NCBI RefSeq assembly: GCF_017163755.1
Contig: NZ_JAFIWC010000003.1
Location: 1-64,000 of the forward strand
Direction: 5' to 3'
Source of the DNA: Xanthomonas sp.
GTDB lineage: Bacteria > Pseudomonadota > Gammaproteobacteria > Xanthomonadales > Xanthomonadaceae
DNA length: 64,000 bases
Part shown: piece by piece, positions 26,954 to 36,404 of the stretch
Position numbering within the stretch: the first letter of the stretch is position 1
Layout of the letters: every line of letters begins with the position of its first letter
Notes under the pieces: generated by a model
What the model saw: the letters and a program-made list of their open reading frames with translations, nothing else
Databases searched by the model: none
What the model was told of the DNA's origin: nothing
Position numbers and translations under genes: made by a program

Positions 26954-29215
26954 ATGCGTCATCCTCTTTCCCGCGCCGTCGCCCTGGCGCTGGCCGCGTT
27001 GGCCGCCGGGCCGGCATTCGCGCAGGAAGCCCCGCAGGCAACCGCGACCCGCCAGGCGTCCGACCCGGTCACGCTCGATCAGGTCGTGGTGAGCGCGCAG
27101 AAACGCGAGACCAACCTGCAGGAAACGCCGATCTCGGTGTCGGTGCTCAACGACGAGGAACTGAAGGACCGCAGCGCGATTTCCCTCGGCAGCCTGGCCG
27201 ACGGTTCGATTCCCTCGCTGCGTGTCGCGCCGTTCGCCACCCGCAGCTCGGCGCTGAACATCGGCATACGCGGCATCGGCGCCAGCGGCGACGCCAACCA
27301 GCCGGCGCGCGACCAGGGCGTGGGCGTGTACGTCGACGGCGTGTTCCTCGGCCGCGCCCAGGGACTGGGCACCGCGCTGTACGACGTGGAACGCATCGAG
27401 GTGCTGAAGGGACCGCAAGGCACGCTGTTCGGCCGCAACACCGAAGGCGGCGCCATCAGCATCGTGACCAAGGCGCCGACCGGCGAATTCGGGCTGAGGA
27501 CCAGCTTCGGCGTCTCCAACTACGACGGCTACAGCAGCGGCATGCACCTGGATCTGCCGCGCGCGGGCCAGGTCAGCTTCAAGATCGACGCGGTGCAGGC
27601 ACGCCGCGGCGGCACCACCGACAACCCGATGCGCGGCCAGGAGGATTTCAACGGCTACGGCAAGCGCGGCGCGCGCCTCAGCGCGCTGTGGCAGCCGAGC
27701 GACAGCTTCGAGGCCCTGTACGCGCTGGACCATTCCTACGACGCGACCACGCCCTACCATGCCCAGTACCTCGGCGGCGGCAGCGCGCGGCGCGGCCCGC
27801 TGCTCGGCGCCGGCGCGCAGCGCGACCGGCGCGACGCGGCCATCATCGGCGTGCCGCAGGAAGAGAACGTCGGCAAGACCGATGGCCACCTGTTGAACCT
27901 GACCTGGACGCTGTCGGACGATCTGCAGCTGAAGTCGATCAGTTCGTACCGCCAGCTGGAGCAGGGCCAGTTCGACAACGGCCTGAACGACGCGATTTCG
28001 ACCTTCGCGCCGAATGGCGAGTTCGGCCGCTACAGCCTGGCCCAGTTCTACCAGCACCAGTACAGCCAGGAATTCCAGTTGATCGGCAACACCGCGCAGG
28101 TGGAATACGTCGCCGGCGCGTTCTACTACCACGAGACCGTGGGCGACAACGCGCAGACCCCGAACACCCTGCGCTGGAACGCCGACGGCAGCGCCTACAC
28201 CACGATCAACCAGCCGCTGGACCTGGGCAGGGTGCGCATCGACCGCGCCAGCAAGGCCGAGGCCGACAGCGTCGGCGTGTTCGGCCAGGCCACCTGGACC
28301 CCGGCCTCGATCGAGGACCTGCACCTGACCGCCGGCGGGCGCTGGACCCAGGACGACAAGGAAGGGCGGCTGCATACCTTGAACGGCGCGGCGTCGAACC
28401 TGGCGTTCGAAGGTTCGTGGAGCCGCTTCGACCCGATGCTCAACGTGGCCTACGACCTCGGCGAGGACGCGATGGTTTACGCCAAATGGAGCACCGGCTT
28501 CAAGGCCGGCGGCGCCAATTCGCGCTCGATCAGCTACCGCGCGTTCGCGCCGGAAGAAGTCGAAGCGATCGAGCTCGGCGCCAAGACCCAGTTCTGGGAC
28601 GACCGCGCGCGCCTGAACCTGGCGCTGTTCTCCGCCACGGTCAAGGACCGGCAGATGGATTTCTACCTGCCGCTGGGCCCGGGCCAGACCCGCACCGTGT
28701 CCGACACCACCAATGCCAGCACCGACGGCAAGTCCAAGGGCGCGGAGCTGGAACTGAGCGTCATGCCGCTGGACGGCCTGACCCTGAGCCTGGACTACGC
28801 CTACACCAAGGCCGATCCGCTGAGCGCGCCCAATCCGTACGTGGCCGGCAACCCGCTGGTCACCGTGCTGCCGTTGTACGCGCCGGAAAACGCCGGCAGC
28901 GTCGGCATCGACTACCTGCTGCCGCTGGGCGCATCGGCGCTGAAGTTCCATCTCGACGGCAACTGGTCCGACGGCTACTACACCAGCGAAGTCGAGCAGA
29001 CCCTCACCGACAGCTCCTTCGTCGTCAACGCGCGCCTGGCGCTGATCGACGTGCCGATGGGCGGCAGCGGGGCCACGGCGGAGTTCTCGCTGTGGTCGCG
29101 CAACCTGCTGGACGAGGAGCACCTGTTCTACACCAGCAACACCGCCAGCCTGGGCACCTACGGCATCTTCAACGACCCGCGCACCTTCGGGCTCGACGTC
29201 GCCATCCGCTTCTGA
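26954..29215 (+). CDS. TonB-dependent outer-membrane receptor
   Basis: 753 residues. Signal peptide MRHPLSRAVALALAALAAGPAFAQ, then a TonB-box-like DQVVVSAQKRETNLQETPISVSVL. A plug domain follows (GIRGIGASGD..VGVYVDGVFLGRAQG..VERIEVLKGPQGTLFGRNTEGGAISIVTKAP), then a 22-strand barrel ending FGLDVAIRF with the terminal aromatic. It imports a ligand using TonB energy. The substrate is not evident and there is no iron-uptake gene nearby. The downstream phosphatase starts 12 bases after its stop. Both genes have the same leader AGGAACCATCAC before or at the ATG, a likely shared RBS design. Confidence 0.93.
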   Translation: MRHPLSRAVALALAALAAGPAFAQEAPQATATRQASDPVTLDQVVVSAQKRETNLQETPISVSVLNDEELKDRSAISLGSLADGSIPSLRVAPFATRSSALNIGIRGIGASGDANQPARDQGVGVYVDGVFLGRAQGLGTALYDVERIEVLKGPQGTLFGRNTEGGAISIVTKAPTGEFGLRTSFGVSNYDGYSSGMHLDLPRAGQVSFKIDAVQARRGGTTDNPMRGQEDFNGYGKRGARLSALWQPSDSFEALYALDHSYDATTPYHAQYLGGGSARRGPLLGAGAQRDRRDAAIIGVPQEENVGKTDGHLLNLTWTLSDDLQLKSISSYRQLEQGQFDNGLNDAISTFAPNGEFGRYSLAQFYQHQYSQEFQLIGNTAQVEYVAGAFYYHETVGDNAQTPNTLRWNADGSAYTTINQPLDLGRVRIDRASKAEADSVGVFGQATWTPASIEDLHLTAGGRWTQDDKEGRLHTLNGAASNLAFEGSWSRFDPMLNVAYDLGEDAMVYAKWSTGFKAGGANSRSISYRAFAPEEVEAIELGAKTQFWDDRARLNLALFSATVKDRQMDFYLPLGPGQTRTVSDTTNASTDGKSKGAELELSVMPLDGLTLSLDYAYTKADPLSAPNPYVAGNPLVTVLPLYAPENAGSVGIDYLLPLGASALKFHLDGNWSDGYYTSEVEQTLTDSSFVVNARLALIDVPMGGSGATAEFSLWSRNLLDEEHLFYTSNTASLGTYGIFNDPRTFGLDVAIRF

Positions 29216-29226
29216 GGAACCATCAC

Positions 29227-30399
29227 ATGAAGAACCGCAAGCCACTGTTGGCCCTCGCCATCGCCGCCCTCGCGTTCGACGCGCAGGCGCAGCTGCCGAC
29301 CGACATCGCCGTCGAGCGCGTTTCGCCGACCAGGATCGCCGTGGTCTGGACCGGCGCGCTGGCCGCCGGCGAAAAACTCGACCTCGTGCTCGGCGATGCC
29401 CAGGGCAAGGTTCCCGGCAACGCCAGGCGGATCGACGATGCGCCCGGCACCCTCGGCCGCGTGGAGCTGGAACATGCCGCCGGCACGCGCCCGTACGTGC
29501 TGGTCGACGACAACCAAGGCCACCAGGAAGTCGTCGCCGAACGCGTGCTGTCGCTGGAAGGCGGGGTCAACTTCCGCGACCTCGGCGGCTACCGCACCAC
29601 CGACGGCCGCAGCGTCAAGTGGGGCCGGCTCTACCGTTCCGGCGTGATGAGCGACCTGACCGACGCCGACTACGCCTACCTGCAGAAGCTCGGCATCAAG
29701 ACCATCTGCGACCTGCGCTCGCAGGAAGAGCGAAAGGTCGAGCCGACCGATGCGCAGCGCATCGCCAACGGCGGCAACTACTACAGCCTCGACTACACGC
29801 TGGATTTCGATGCTGGCGGTTTCGCCAAGGCGTTCTCCACGCCGTCGGCCAACCCGGAGATGACCGCGCTGCGCGTATTCGGCAGTTTCTACCGGACGAT
29901 GCCGAAGATGTACGCGGCGCAATTCAGGCAGGCCTTCGCCGACCTGCAGCAAGGCAACGGCCTGCTGTTCAACTGCAGCGCCGGCAAGGACCGCACCGGC
30001 GTGCTGGGCGCGCTGGTGCTCACCGCGCTGGGCGTGGCCCCGGACACGGTCAGCGCCGACTACGCGCTGAGCGCGCTGGTCTATCCGAAGCAGGAAGCCG
30101 CACGCCAGGCCAAGCATGCCGCGTCCAAGGCCAAGGGCGAGCCCAAGGCCGACGGGCCGCACAGCGCAACGATGGAAGCGATGGGCAAGCTGCCGCCGGA
30201 AGCGCGCAAGGTGCTGTCGGGCACCGACGCCTCGCTGATCGCGGCCGCGTTCGACCAGATCCGCAACGACTATGGCTCGCTCGACGCCTACTTCGAGAAG
30301 GAACTGGGCGTGAGCCGCGAAGACCGCAAGCGCCTGCAGGAGATCTACCTGGAGCCGGCGCCGCGGGTGGCCGCAAGCAAACGGGCTGCGGTCCGCTAG
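29227..30399 (+). CDS. Secreted tyrosine-phosphatase-family protein (Y_phosphatase3)
   Basis: 390 residues with a signal peptide (MKNRKPLLALAIAALAFDAQAQ). Residues about 24-100 look like a fibronectin-type strand domain (VERVSPTRIAVVWTGAL). The phosphatase domain begins EGGVNFRDLGGYRTTDGRSVKWGRLYRSG, with IKTICDLRSQEER. The active-site loop is NCSAGKDRTG, with C250 and R256. The usual first histidine of the loop is asparagine (N249). Members act on phosphotyrosine or on small phosphorylated compounds. Its export and coupling to a TonB receptor suggest it strips phosphate from an imported molecule; this is inference. Confidence 0.85.
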   Translation: MKNRKPLLALAIAALAFDAQAQLPTDIAVERVSPTRIAVVWTGALAAGEKLDLVLGDAQGKVPGNARRIDDAPGTLGRVELEHAAGTRPYVLVDDNQGHQEVVAERVLSLEGGVNFRDLGGYRTTDGRSVKWGRLYRSGVMSDLTDADYAYLQKLGIKTICDLRSQEERKVEPTDAQRIANGGNYYSLDYTLDFDAGGFAKAFSTPSANPEMTALRVFGSFYRTMPKMYAAQFRQAFADLQQGNGLLFNCSAGKDRTGVLGALVLTALGVAPDTVSADYALSALVYPKQEAARQAKHAASKAKGEPKADGPHSATMEAMGKLPPEARKVLSGTDASLIAAAFDQIRNDYGSLDAYFEKELGVSREDRKRLQEIYLEPAPRVAASKRAAVR

Positions 30400-30493
30400 G
30401 ATGCAGAGGCTCGACGGTCATCGCTCACCGCCGCGGCGCCTGTCGGGACGGCCGCGGGCGGTGACACGTAGCACCCAGCGCTGGGTGTGGCAT

Positions 30494-31426
30494 TCACGGC
30501 ACGCCCCTGTCCCAAGGCGCCATGGGCGCGAATGACCGCACCAGTTCGTCGACGGCTACCCTGACCTTCGGCGCCAGATTGCGCGTGGTGGGCCACAGCG
30601 CGTGAATCGGAGAGCCCTTGACGCCCTGCGGCCCAAGCACCGCGATCAGCGTGCCGTTGCTCAACGCGTCGGCCACCAGCCAGGTCGGAAGCTGTCCGAT
30701 GCCCAGCCCATCTAGCACCGCCGCGCGCAATGCGTCCCCGTCGCTGATGGCGTGGCGACCCTTGATCCTGACGCTTACGATGCGATCGTCGATATCCTGC
30801 AACGTCCACGGCAGGAAGTGGCCACCTTGTCCAAAGGTGATGCAGTCGTGATGGGTTAGGTCCTCGATGGAAGCCGGGACCCCACGTTCTGCGAAGTATG
30901 CGGGCGCACCGCACACAACCGATCTTTGATCGCCCAGATGGCGCGATGAAAGCGAGGCGCTGTTGCCCGGATCGCCCAGACGCACCACTAGGTCGATGTG
31001 CTCTTCCAGCAGATCCACCGCCCGATCGGTAAACCGCACGTCCAGCACGAGCTTGGGGTGCAGCCGTGCGAGTCCGCATAGCACCGGCATGACCCATCTC
31101 CTGCCGAACGTCACCGGCAAGCTGACGCGCAGGAGGCCGGATACCTCGGCACGATGCGAAGCGGCCCGCGACTCAGCCTCGTCCAGTTCGGCGAGCACGC
31201 GCAGGCAGCTTTGGTAGAAGTCGGCACCTTCCGCCGTGAGCGCGAGCCGCCGTGTGGTCCGCTCCAACAGCCGCACGCCCAATCGCTGTTCGAGCATCGC
31301 CACGCTCTTTCCAATCGCCGACTTGGACAAGCCGATGCGCTGAGCGGCCGAAGTGAAGCTGCCGGCATCTACCGCTTGTACGAACGCGGTAATGCCGTGC
31401 AGGCGGGAGGCACTGTAGCTCGTCAT
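30494..31426 (-). CDS. LysR-family transcriptional regulator
   Basis: 310 residues. The N-terminal winged helix-turn-helix is typical: LHGITAFVQAVDAGSFTSAAQRIGLSKSAIGKSVAMLEQRLGVRLLERTTRRLALTAEG. The effector domain follows from about residue 90 (GLLRVSLPVTFGRRWVMPVL). Divergent from the alcohol dehydrogenase-like gene at 31539 with 112 bases between, the usual layout for a LysR regulator and its target. Codon use here is less GC-biased than in the core genes, hinting at more recent arrival. Confidence 0.92.
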   Translation of the reverse strand: MTSYSASRLHGITAFVQAVDAGSFTSAAQRIGLSKSAIGKSVAMLEQRLGVRLLERTTRRLALTAEGADFYQSCLRVLAELDEAESRAASHRAEVSGLLRVSLPVTFGRRWVMPVLCGLARLHPKLVLDVRFTDRAVDLLEEHIDLVVRLGDPGNSASLSSRHLGDQRSVVCGAPAYFAERGVPASIEDLTHHDCITFGQGGHFLPWTLQDIDDRIVSVRIKGRHAISDGDALRAAVLDGLGIGQLPTWLVADALSNGTLIAVLGPQGVKGSPIHALWPTTRNLAPKVRVAVDELVRSFAPMAPWDRGVP

Positions 31427-31538
31427 TCTGAGCCTATTGAGGAATTCGGGTCGTCAGTCTAGGGAAAATAATCCGCAACTGGCGCATACGAGTCCTCAAT
31501 AGACTGGGCAATCAAATTGTGCGAAGAGCTGAGGAGCG

Positions 31539-32579
31539 ATGAACATGAGCGCGAAATCGATGACGGTCTGGCAACTGTCGGACTTCGGTCTGAACAATCT
31601 GCAGATGGCTAAGCGGCCTGTGCCGCGTCCGGAGCCCGACGAGGTATTGGTCAAGGTCGCGGCGGTATCGCTGAACTATCGGGACGCCCTGGTCATCGGC
31701 GGCGGACTGTTGCCGCAGCGCCCTGTAATGCCGTTCGTGCCGGCGTCGGACATGGTCGGGCAGGTGGTCGCGCTGGGATCGCAAGTGAGCCGCTTCAAGG
31801 TGGGCGACCGGGTCATGGGCAACTTCTGGACCCAATGGCTGGACGGCGAGCCTCCGGCAGCGATGCGCAGGCATGGCTTGTCCCTGGGTGGGCCGCTTCC
31901 GGGTGTGCTTGCCGAATTCGTTGCGCTTTCCGAACAGGCCGCCGTTGCTGCGCCTACGTCGTTGTCGGATGAAGAGGCGTCCACGTTGCCTGTTGCAGCG
32001 CTCACTGCCTGGTTCGGGTTGGTGGAAGCGGGAGGGCTTCGGAAAGGGCAGACGGTGTTGGTCCAGGGTACGGGCGGCGTATCGTTGTTCGGCTTGCAGT
32101 TCGCCCGGGCGCTGGGCGCGCGCGTGATCGTGAGCTCGCGCAGCGACGAAAAGTTGGCCCGGGCCAGAGCACTGGGCGCCTGGGCCGGAATCAATACCGA
32201 GCAGTGGCCTGCCTGGTCCGAAGCGGTGGCCGAACTGACAGGCGGCAACGGCGTCGATCACGTTCTGGAGCTGCGCGGCGGCGACAACCTGGGCCAGTCG
32301 GTGCAGGCCTTGGCGGACTCCGGGCACATCCTGCAGATCGGTTTCATGGACGACACCCAGATACGGATGCCGGCGATTCCGCTTCAACTCCGGCGTGCCA
32401 CCTTGCGAGGTGTTTCTGTCGGGCACCGGCGTGCATTCGAGGAAATGAACTCGGCCATCGACCGGCACGGCATCAAGCCGGTCATCGACACGGTGTTTCC
32501 TTTTACCGAAGCTGCCGCGGCATTTGCGCGTCTTGGACAGGGGCCCTTCGGAAAAGTGGTCGTTCGTATCGGCGGATGA
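31539..32579 (+). CDS. Zinc-independent MDR-family alcohol dehydrogenase / quinone-reductase-like
   Basis: 346 residues of the medium-chain dehydrogenase/reductase family. The N-terminal GroES-like domain includes [14 protein letters not shown] and [19 protein letters not shown]. The NAD(P)-binding motif is [18 protein letters not shown], and the end is GKVVVRIGG. The zinc-ligand cysteines of classical alcohol dehydrogenases are absent, so it is a zinc-free reductase. It is likely controlled by the divergent LysR protein. Start ambiguity: M1 or M3 (ATG at 31539 or 31545). Confidence 0.88.
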   Translation: MNMSAKSMTVWQLSDFGLNNLQMAKRPVPRPEPDEVLVKVAAVSLNYRDALVIGGGLLPQRPVMPFVPASDMVGQVVALGSQVSRFKVGDRVMGNFWTQWLDGEPPAAMRRHGLSLGGPLPGVLAEFVALSEQAAVAAPTSLSDEEASTLPVAALTAWFGLVEAGGLRKGQTVLVQGTGGVSLFGLQFARALGARVIVSSRSDEKLARARALGAWAGINTEQWPAWSEAVAELTGGNGVDHVLELRGGDNLGQSVQALADSGHILQIGFMDDTQIRMPAIPLQLRRATLRGVSVGHRRAFEEMNSAIDRHGIKPVIDTVFPFTEAAAAFARLGQGPFGKVVVRIGG

Positions 32580-32699
32580 CGTTCGAATCGCCGAAGAGCT
32601 GCAGTCACGCGATCGGCAGCTCGCCGTGGCGTAAGCAGCTGTAGCAGCTGTAGCGGCTGTTGTGGATGGCCGCCCTTCGGGTTGGCCGCTAGTCCTTTG

Positions 32700-32893
32700 C
32701 GCCTCGATGGCGCGTGACGGAGTCCCGTGGCGGCTGCTACCCAACGACTTCCACCTCGGGAGGCGGTCTATCAGCAAACCCAACGTTGGCTGCAGGCTGG
32801 GTGCTTTGAGGCCATGGTCACGATCTACGTTGGATCTTGCGCGTGGCTCACGGCGAACAAGGCCATCCGAGCGCGATCATCTTGGACGGCTGA
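32700..32893 (+). pseudogene. IS5-family transposase remnant
   Basis: Fragments of one transposase are readable in three frames: DGVPWRLLPNDF (from about 32716), REAVYQQTQRWLQAGCFEAMV (from about 32757), and HDLRWILRVAHGEQGHPSAIILDG (to about 32892). In intact IS5-family elements these segments follow each other in one frame, so at least two frameshifts have occurred, and both ends are missing. No terminal inverted repeats or target duplication could be identified. It lies next to tRNA-Ser(GGA). Confidence 0.7.
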
Positions 32894-32898
32894 ACAAC

Positions 32899-32928
32899 AA
32901 GAAGGCCACCTCGACGGGTGGCCTTCTT
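32899..32928 (-). terminator. Terminator hairpin downstream of tRNA-Ser(GGA)
   Basis: A perfect 12-bp inverted repeat, AAGAAGGCCACC and GGTGGCCTTCTT, around a six-base loop. On the minus strand it lies about 90 bases beyond the tRNA-Ser 3' end and is followed by a T-rich tract, so it probably ends that transcript; on the plus strand it is also usable. Confidence 0.7.
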
Positions 32929-33016
32929 GCCCACCTAGCCCAGCACATCAGGCGTAGCAGGTCTTTTAGTAGGGTACTCGGAATTGCTTGGCCGAAGCCA
33001 CTACCAATCGGATAAC

Positions 33017-33109
33017 TGGCGGAGAGAGGGGGATTCGAACCCCCGAAGCGCGGTTTAGACGCTTACACACTTTCCAGGCGTGCTCCTTCAACCACTCGGA
33101 CACCTCTCC
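33017..33109 (-). tRNA. tRNA-Ser(GGA)
   Basis: A 93-nt type II tRNA on the minus strand. The acceptor GGAGAGG pairs with its partner near the encoded CCA, the anticodon loop is CTGGAAA (anticodon GGA), and the long variable arm is present. Divergent from dnaX. Confidence 0.96.
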
Positions 33110-33248
33110 GGGCCTGCCGGCACCACATCGCCGCCGGCAGGGGCGGGATTCTAGCCGCCGCGGGGCTTTGCCACAAGCTGAACCTGCCGGTCGCGGACGC
33201 TGCGACCGGGCATGGCACAATGGCGGTTCAGATGAAGACGGTTGCCTG

Positions 33249-35102
33249 ATGTCCTACCTCGTACTCGCCCGCAAGTGGCGCCCGAAGCGGTTTGCCGAGC
33301 TGGTCGGGCAGGAGCATGTCGTGCGCGCGCTGGGCAATGCCCTGGATACCGGGCGCGTGCACCACGCGTTCCTGTTCACCGGCACCCGCGGCGTCGGCAA
33401 GACCACCATCGCGCGGATCTTCGCCAAGTCGCTGAACTGCGACCAGGGCACCAGCGCCGAGCCCTGCGGCCAGTGCCCGGCCTGCCTGGACATCGACGCC
33501 GGCCGCTACATCGACCTGCTGGAGATCGACGCCGCGTCCAACACCGGCGTGGACGACGTGCGCGAGGTGATCGAGAACGCGCAGTACATGCCCTCGCGCG
33601 GACGCTACAAGGTGTACCTGATCGACGAGGTGCACATGCTGTCCAAGGCGGCGTTCAATGCGCTGCTCAAGACGCTGGAAGAGCCGCCGGAGCACGTCAA
33701 GTTCCTGCTCGCCACCACCGACCCGCAGAAGCTGCCGGTGACGGTGCTGTCGCGCTGCCTGCAGTTCAACCTCAAGCGCCTGGACGAGGAGCAGATCCAG
33801 GGGCAGATGACCCGGATCCTGGCCGCCGAGCAGATCGAGGCCGATGCGTCGGCGATCGTGCAGCTGTCCAAGGCCGCCGATGGCAGCCTGCGCGACGGCC
33901 TGTCGCTGCTCGACCAGGCCATCGCCTACGCCGGCGGCGCGCTGCGCGAGGAGGTGGTGCGGGCGATGCTCGGCACCGTCGACCGCACCCAGGTCGCGGC
34001 GATGCTGGACGCGCTGGCCGAGGCCGACGGGCAGCGCCTGCTGCAGGTGGTCGCCGGGCTGGCCGAATTCTCGCCGGACTGGGGCGGGGTGCTCGAGGCG
34101 CTGGCCGAGGCGTTGCACCGGATCCAGGTGCGGCAGCTGGTGCCCGGCGCGGTGAGCGCGCTCGACGGCCTGGACCCGGCGCCGTTCGCCGAGCGCTTGC
34201 GCCCGGAAGTGGTGCAGCTGTGGTACCAGATGGCGCTGAACGGGCGCCGCGACTTGTACCTGGCGCCGAGCCCGCGCGCCGGTTTCGAGATGGCGGTGCT
34301 GCGCATGCTGGCGTTCCGCCCGGCCGGCAGCGGCGCGGTGCCGGCCGCGCCGGCGGGCGAAACGTCCACCGGCGCCCGCGCGGCGGCTGCGCCGGCGGCC
34401 AGCGCCGCAGCGGCCGCGCCGGCGCCGGCGTCCATGGCGGCGCCAGCATCCGTGGCGACGCCGCTTCCTGCGCCGACGCCGGCACCGGCGCGCCCTGCGG
34501 CGGTAGCGTCGCCGGCGCCGTCCGTGGCGGCACCGGTGCTGGATCCGCCCTGGGAGACCTCGCCTTCGCCGTCATCGCCCGCGCTCGCGCCGGCACCGCC
34601 GAGCGCGGCCATGCCACCGCCGAGCGCATCGGCGCCCGAGCCGGAGATGGCGATGATCCCGCCGCTGGCCGAGCCGGCCGCGCCGGCGGCCTCCCGCGCG
34701 CCGCGCGAACTGCATGCCGCCGAGGACTGGCTGGAGCTGGTCGCCGAATGCGGCCTCACCGGGCCGTCGCGGCAGCTCGCGGCGAACTCGGCGTTCGTCA
34801 GCTACGCCCAGGGCGTGCTGCGCCTGTCGCTGTCGCCCGGGTTCGAATACCTGCAGTCCGAGCGCTCGCTCGGCGAGTTGGCCAGCGCCCTGGCCACCGA
34901 GCTGGGCAACCGCCCGAAGATCGTCATCGAGACCGGCATCGCGGTCGATGCCGAAACCCTGCACGAGCGCTCGCACCGGCAACGCGGCGAGCGCCAGAGC
35001 GCGGCCGAAACCGCCTTCATGAGCGACCCCGACGTCCAGGCGCTGATCCAGCAGCAAGGCGCGCGGGTCGTGCCCGATTCCATCCGCCCTTACGATGAGT
35101 GA
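33249..35102 (+). CDS. dnaX: DNA polymerase III subunits tau/gamma
   Basis: Clamp-loader ATPase, 617 residues. The AAA+ domain has Walker A GTRGVGKT (45-52), the zinc module with C64, C73, C76 and C79, Walker B LIDEVHML, and the SRC motif (VLSRCLQF). Residues about 360-525 form an Ala/Pro-rich linker, then a C-terminal tau domain (AEDWLELVAECGLTGPSRQLA). I saw no A-rich slippery heptamer in the linker, so a gamma form by frameshifting as in E. coli is not supported. The ATG at 33249 gives the standard MSYLVLARKWRP start. Confidence 0.96.
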   Translation: MSYLVLARKWRPKRFAELVGQEHVVRALGNALDTGRVHHAFLFTGTRGVGKTTIARIFAKSLNCDQGTSAEPCGQCPACLDIDAGRYIDLLEIDAASNTGVDDVREVIENAQYMPSRGRYKVYLIDEVHMLSKAAFNALLKTLEEPPEHVKFLLATTDPQKLPVTVLSRCLQFNLKRLDEEQIQGQMTRILAAEQIEADASAIVQLSKAADGSLRDGLSLLDQAIAYAGGALREEVVRAMLGTVDRTQVAAMLDALAEADGQRLLQVVAGLAEFSPDWGGVLEALAEALHRIQVRQLVPGAVSALDGLDPAPFAERLRPEVVQLWYQMALNGRRDLYLAPSPRAGFEMAVLRMLAFRPAGSGAVPAAPAGETSTGARAAAAPAASAAAAAPAPASMAAPASVATPLPAPTPAPARPAAVASPAPSVAAPVLDPPWETSPSPSSPALAPAPPSAAMPPPSASAPEPEMAMIPPLAEPAAPAASRAPRELHAAEDWLELVAECGLTGPSRQLAANSAFVSYAQGVLRLSLSPGFEYLQSERSLGELASALATELGNRPKIVIETGIAVDAETLHERSHRQRGERQSAAETAFMSDPDVQALIQQQGARVVPDSIRPYDE

Positions 35103-35108
35103 GCCACT

Positions 35109-35429
35109 ATGCGCGGCAATATCGCCCAACTGATGCAACAGGCGCAGAAGATGCAGGAAAACCTGCAGCGCGCCCAGGAAGAACTGGCCAACCTGGAAGT
35201 CACCGGCAGCGCCGGCGGCGGCATGGTCAGCGTGACGCTGACCGGCGCCAAGGAATGCCGCAAGGTGCGGATCGATCCGAGCATCCTCTCCGACCAGGAG
35301 ATGGCCGAGGACCTGATCGCCGCGGCCTTCAACGACGCCTCCAACAAGGTCGATGCCGAATCCAAGCAGCGCATGGGCTCGGCCACGGCCGGCATGCAGC
35401 TGCCGCCGGGCATGAAGTTGCCGTTCTGA
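35109..35429 (+). CDS. ybaB: YbaB/EbfC family nucleoid-associated protein
   Basis: A 106-residue dimeric DNA-binding protein. The start [27 protein letters not shown] is the long helix, and [20 protein letters not shown] is the central sheet. It lies between dnaX and recR as in most gammaproteobacteria. The sequence ends PPGMKLPF, typical of the family. The stop overlaps the next ATG as TGATG. Confidence 0.95.
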   Translation: MRGNIAQLMQQAQKMQENLQRAQEELANLEVTGSAGGGMVSVTLTGAKECRKVRIDPSILSDQEMAEDLIAAAFNDASNKVDAESKQRMGSATAGMQLPPGMKLPF

Positions 35430-35704
35430 TGCCCAACGGCAAGCCAGGCGACCACCCGCTCAGCGACCTGCGCTACGGGCGCGGCACGGGCTACGGCGAG
35501 GAATTCGACACGCTGGCGCTCGCGCTGCTGGAGCGTCCGGGCAGCCATCACGCCGAAGTCGAGCGCATCGTGAGCTACATGCCTTCGGTCTACGTGGCGA
35601 CGCAGGAAGACATCGCCAGCGCGCTGGCGCAGGCGTTGCCGCGCCTGCGCGCGCTGCTGCAACAGTGCGACGGCGCCGGGCCCGAGAACACGCACGACGC
35701 ATGA
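35429..35704 (+). CDS. Small hypothetical protein between ybaB and recR
   Basis: 91 residues, no family recognised. The sequence has a helical middle and end ([46 protein letters not shown]) and no signal or membrane segment. It overlaps ybaB (TGATG) and recR (ATGA), so translation is coupled to both, which supports it being real. Many other bacteria have ybaB and recR directly adjacent. Confidence 0.7.
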   Translation: MPNGKPGDHPLSDLRYGRGTGYGEEFDTLALALLERPGSHHAEVERIVSYMPSVYVATQEDIASALAQALPRLRALLQQCDGAGPENTHDA

Positions 35705-36315
35705 CCGCACCGCTGCTCGAACAACTGATCGACGCGCTGCGGATCCTGCCCGGCGTCGGGCAGAAGACCGCCCAGCGCATGGCCTACCACGTGCTCGAGC
35801 GCGAGCGCGAAGGCGGCCAACGCCTGGCCGAGCTGCTGGGCAAGGCGATCGAGCGCATCGGCCATTGCGCGCAGTGCCGCGATTTCAGCGAGACCGAGAT
35901 CTGCGCGATCTGCGCCAGCGCCGGCCGCGACCGCCAGCAGCTGTGCGCGGTGGAATCGCCGGCCGATCGGCTGGCGATCGAGCACGCCACCGGCTACCGC
36001 GGCGTGTACTTCATCCTGCAGGGCCGGCTGTCGCCGCTGGACGGCATCGGCCCGCGCGAACTGGGCCTGGACCGGCTCGCCGCGCGCCTGGCGCAGGGCG
36101 AGATCGTCGAACTGATCATCGCCACCAATTCCACCGTCGAAGGCGAAGCCACCGCGCACTACCTGGCGCAGCTGGCGCGCCAGCACGGCGTGCGTCCGAG
36201 CCGACTGGCGCAGGGGTTGCCGCTGGGCGGGGAACTGGAATACGTCGATCGCGGCACCTTGTCGCATGCGTTCGGCAGCCGCAGCGAAGTGCCCAAGGGC
36301 GGCGCCGCCGAGTAG
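35701..36315 (+). CDS. recR: Recombination protein RecR
   Basis: Part of the RecFOR mediator that loads RecA on gapped DNA; 204 residues. A helix-hairpin-helix opens the protein ([17 protein letters not shown]). The C4 zinc finger is [16 protein letters not shown]. The Toprim domain follows: [35 protein letters not shown]. The Walker-like [16 protein letters not shown] motif is at the end. The start ATG overlaps the upstream stop. Confidence 0.96.
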   Translation: MTAPLLEQLIDALRILPGVGQKTAQRMAYHVLEREREGGQRLAELLGKAIERIGHCAQCRDFSETEICAICASAGRDRQQLCAVESPADRLAIEHATGYRGVYFILQGRLSPLDGIGPRELGLDRLAARLAQGEIVELIIATNSTVEGEATAHYLAQLARQHGVRPSRLAQGLPLGGELEYVDRGTLSHAFGSRSEVPKGGAAE

Positions 36316-36404
36316 CGCGACATACGGGACGCGGCCGCCGGGCCACGACCGTAGCGTCGAATTGGGCTATAACGCTCGCCTACTTCCGCTTCCAGATCCC
36401 GCCC

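Noticed and set aside
26842-29226. Start of the phosphatase gene within the TonB receptor region (open frame from 26842)
   Set aside because: The frame is open by chance through the receptor gene; the ATG at 29227 with a signal peptide and RBS is the real start.
33249-35102. Programmed -1 frameshift in dnaX giving a gamma subunit
   Set aside because: No A6G-type slippery run or likely Shine-Dalgarno stimulator was found in the Ala/Pro-rich linker region.
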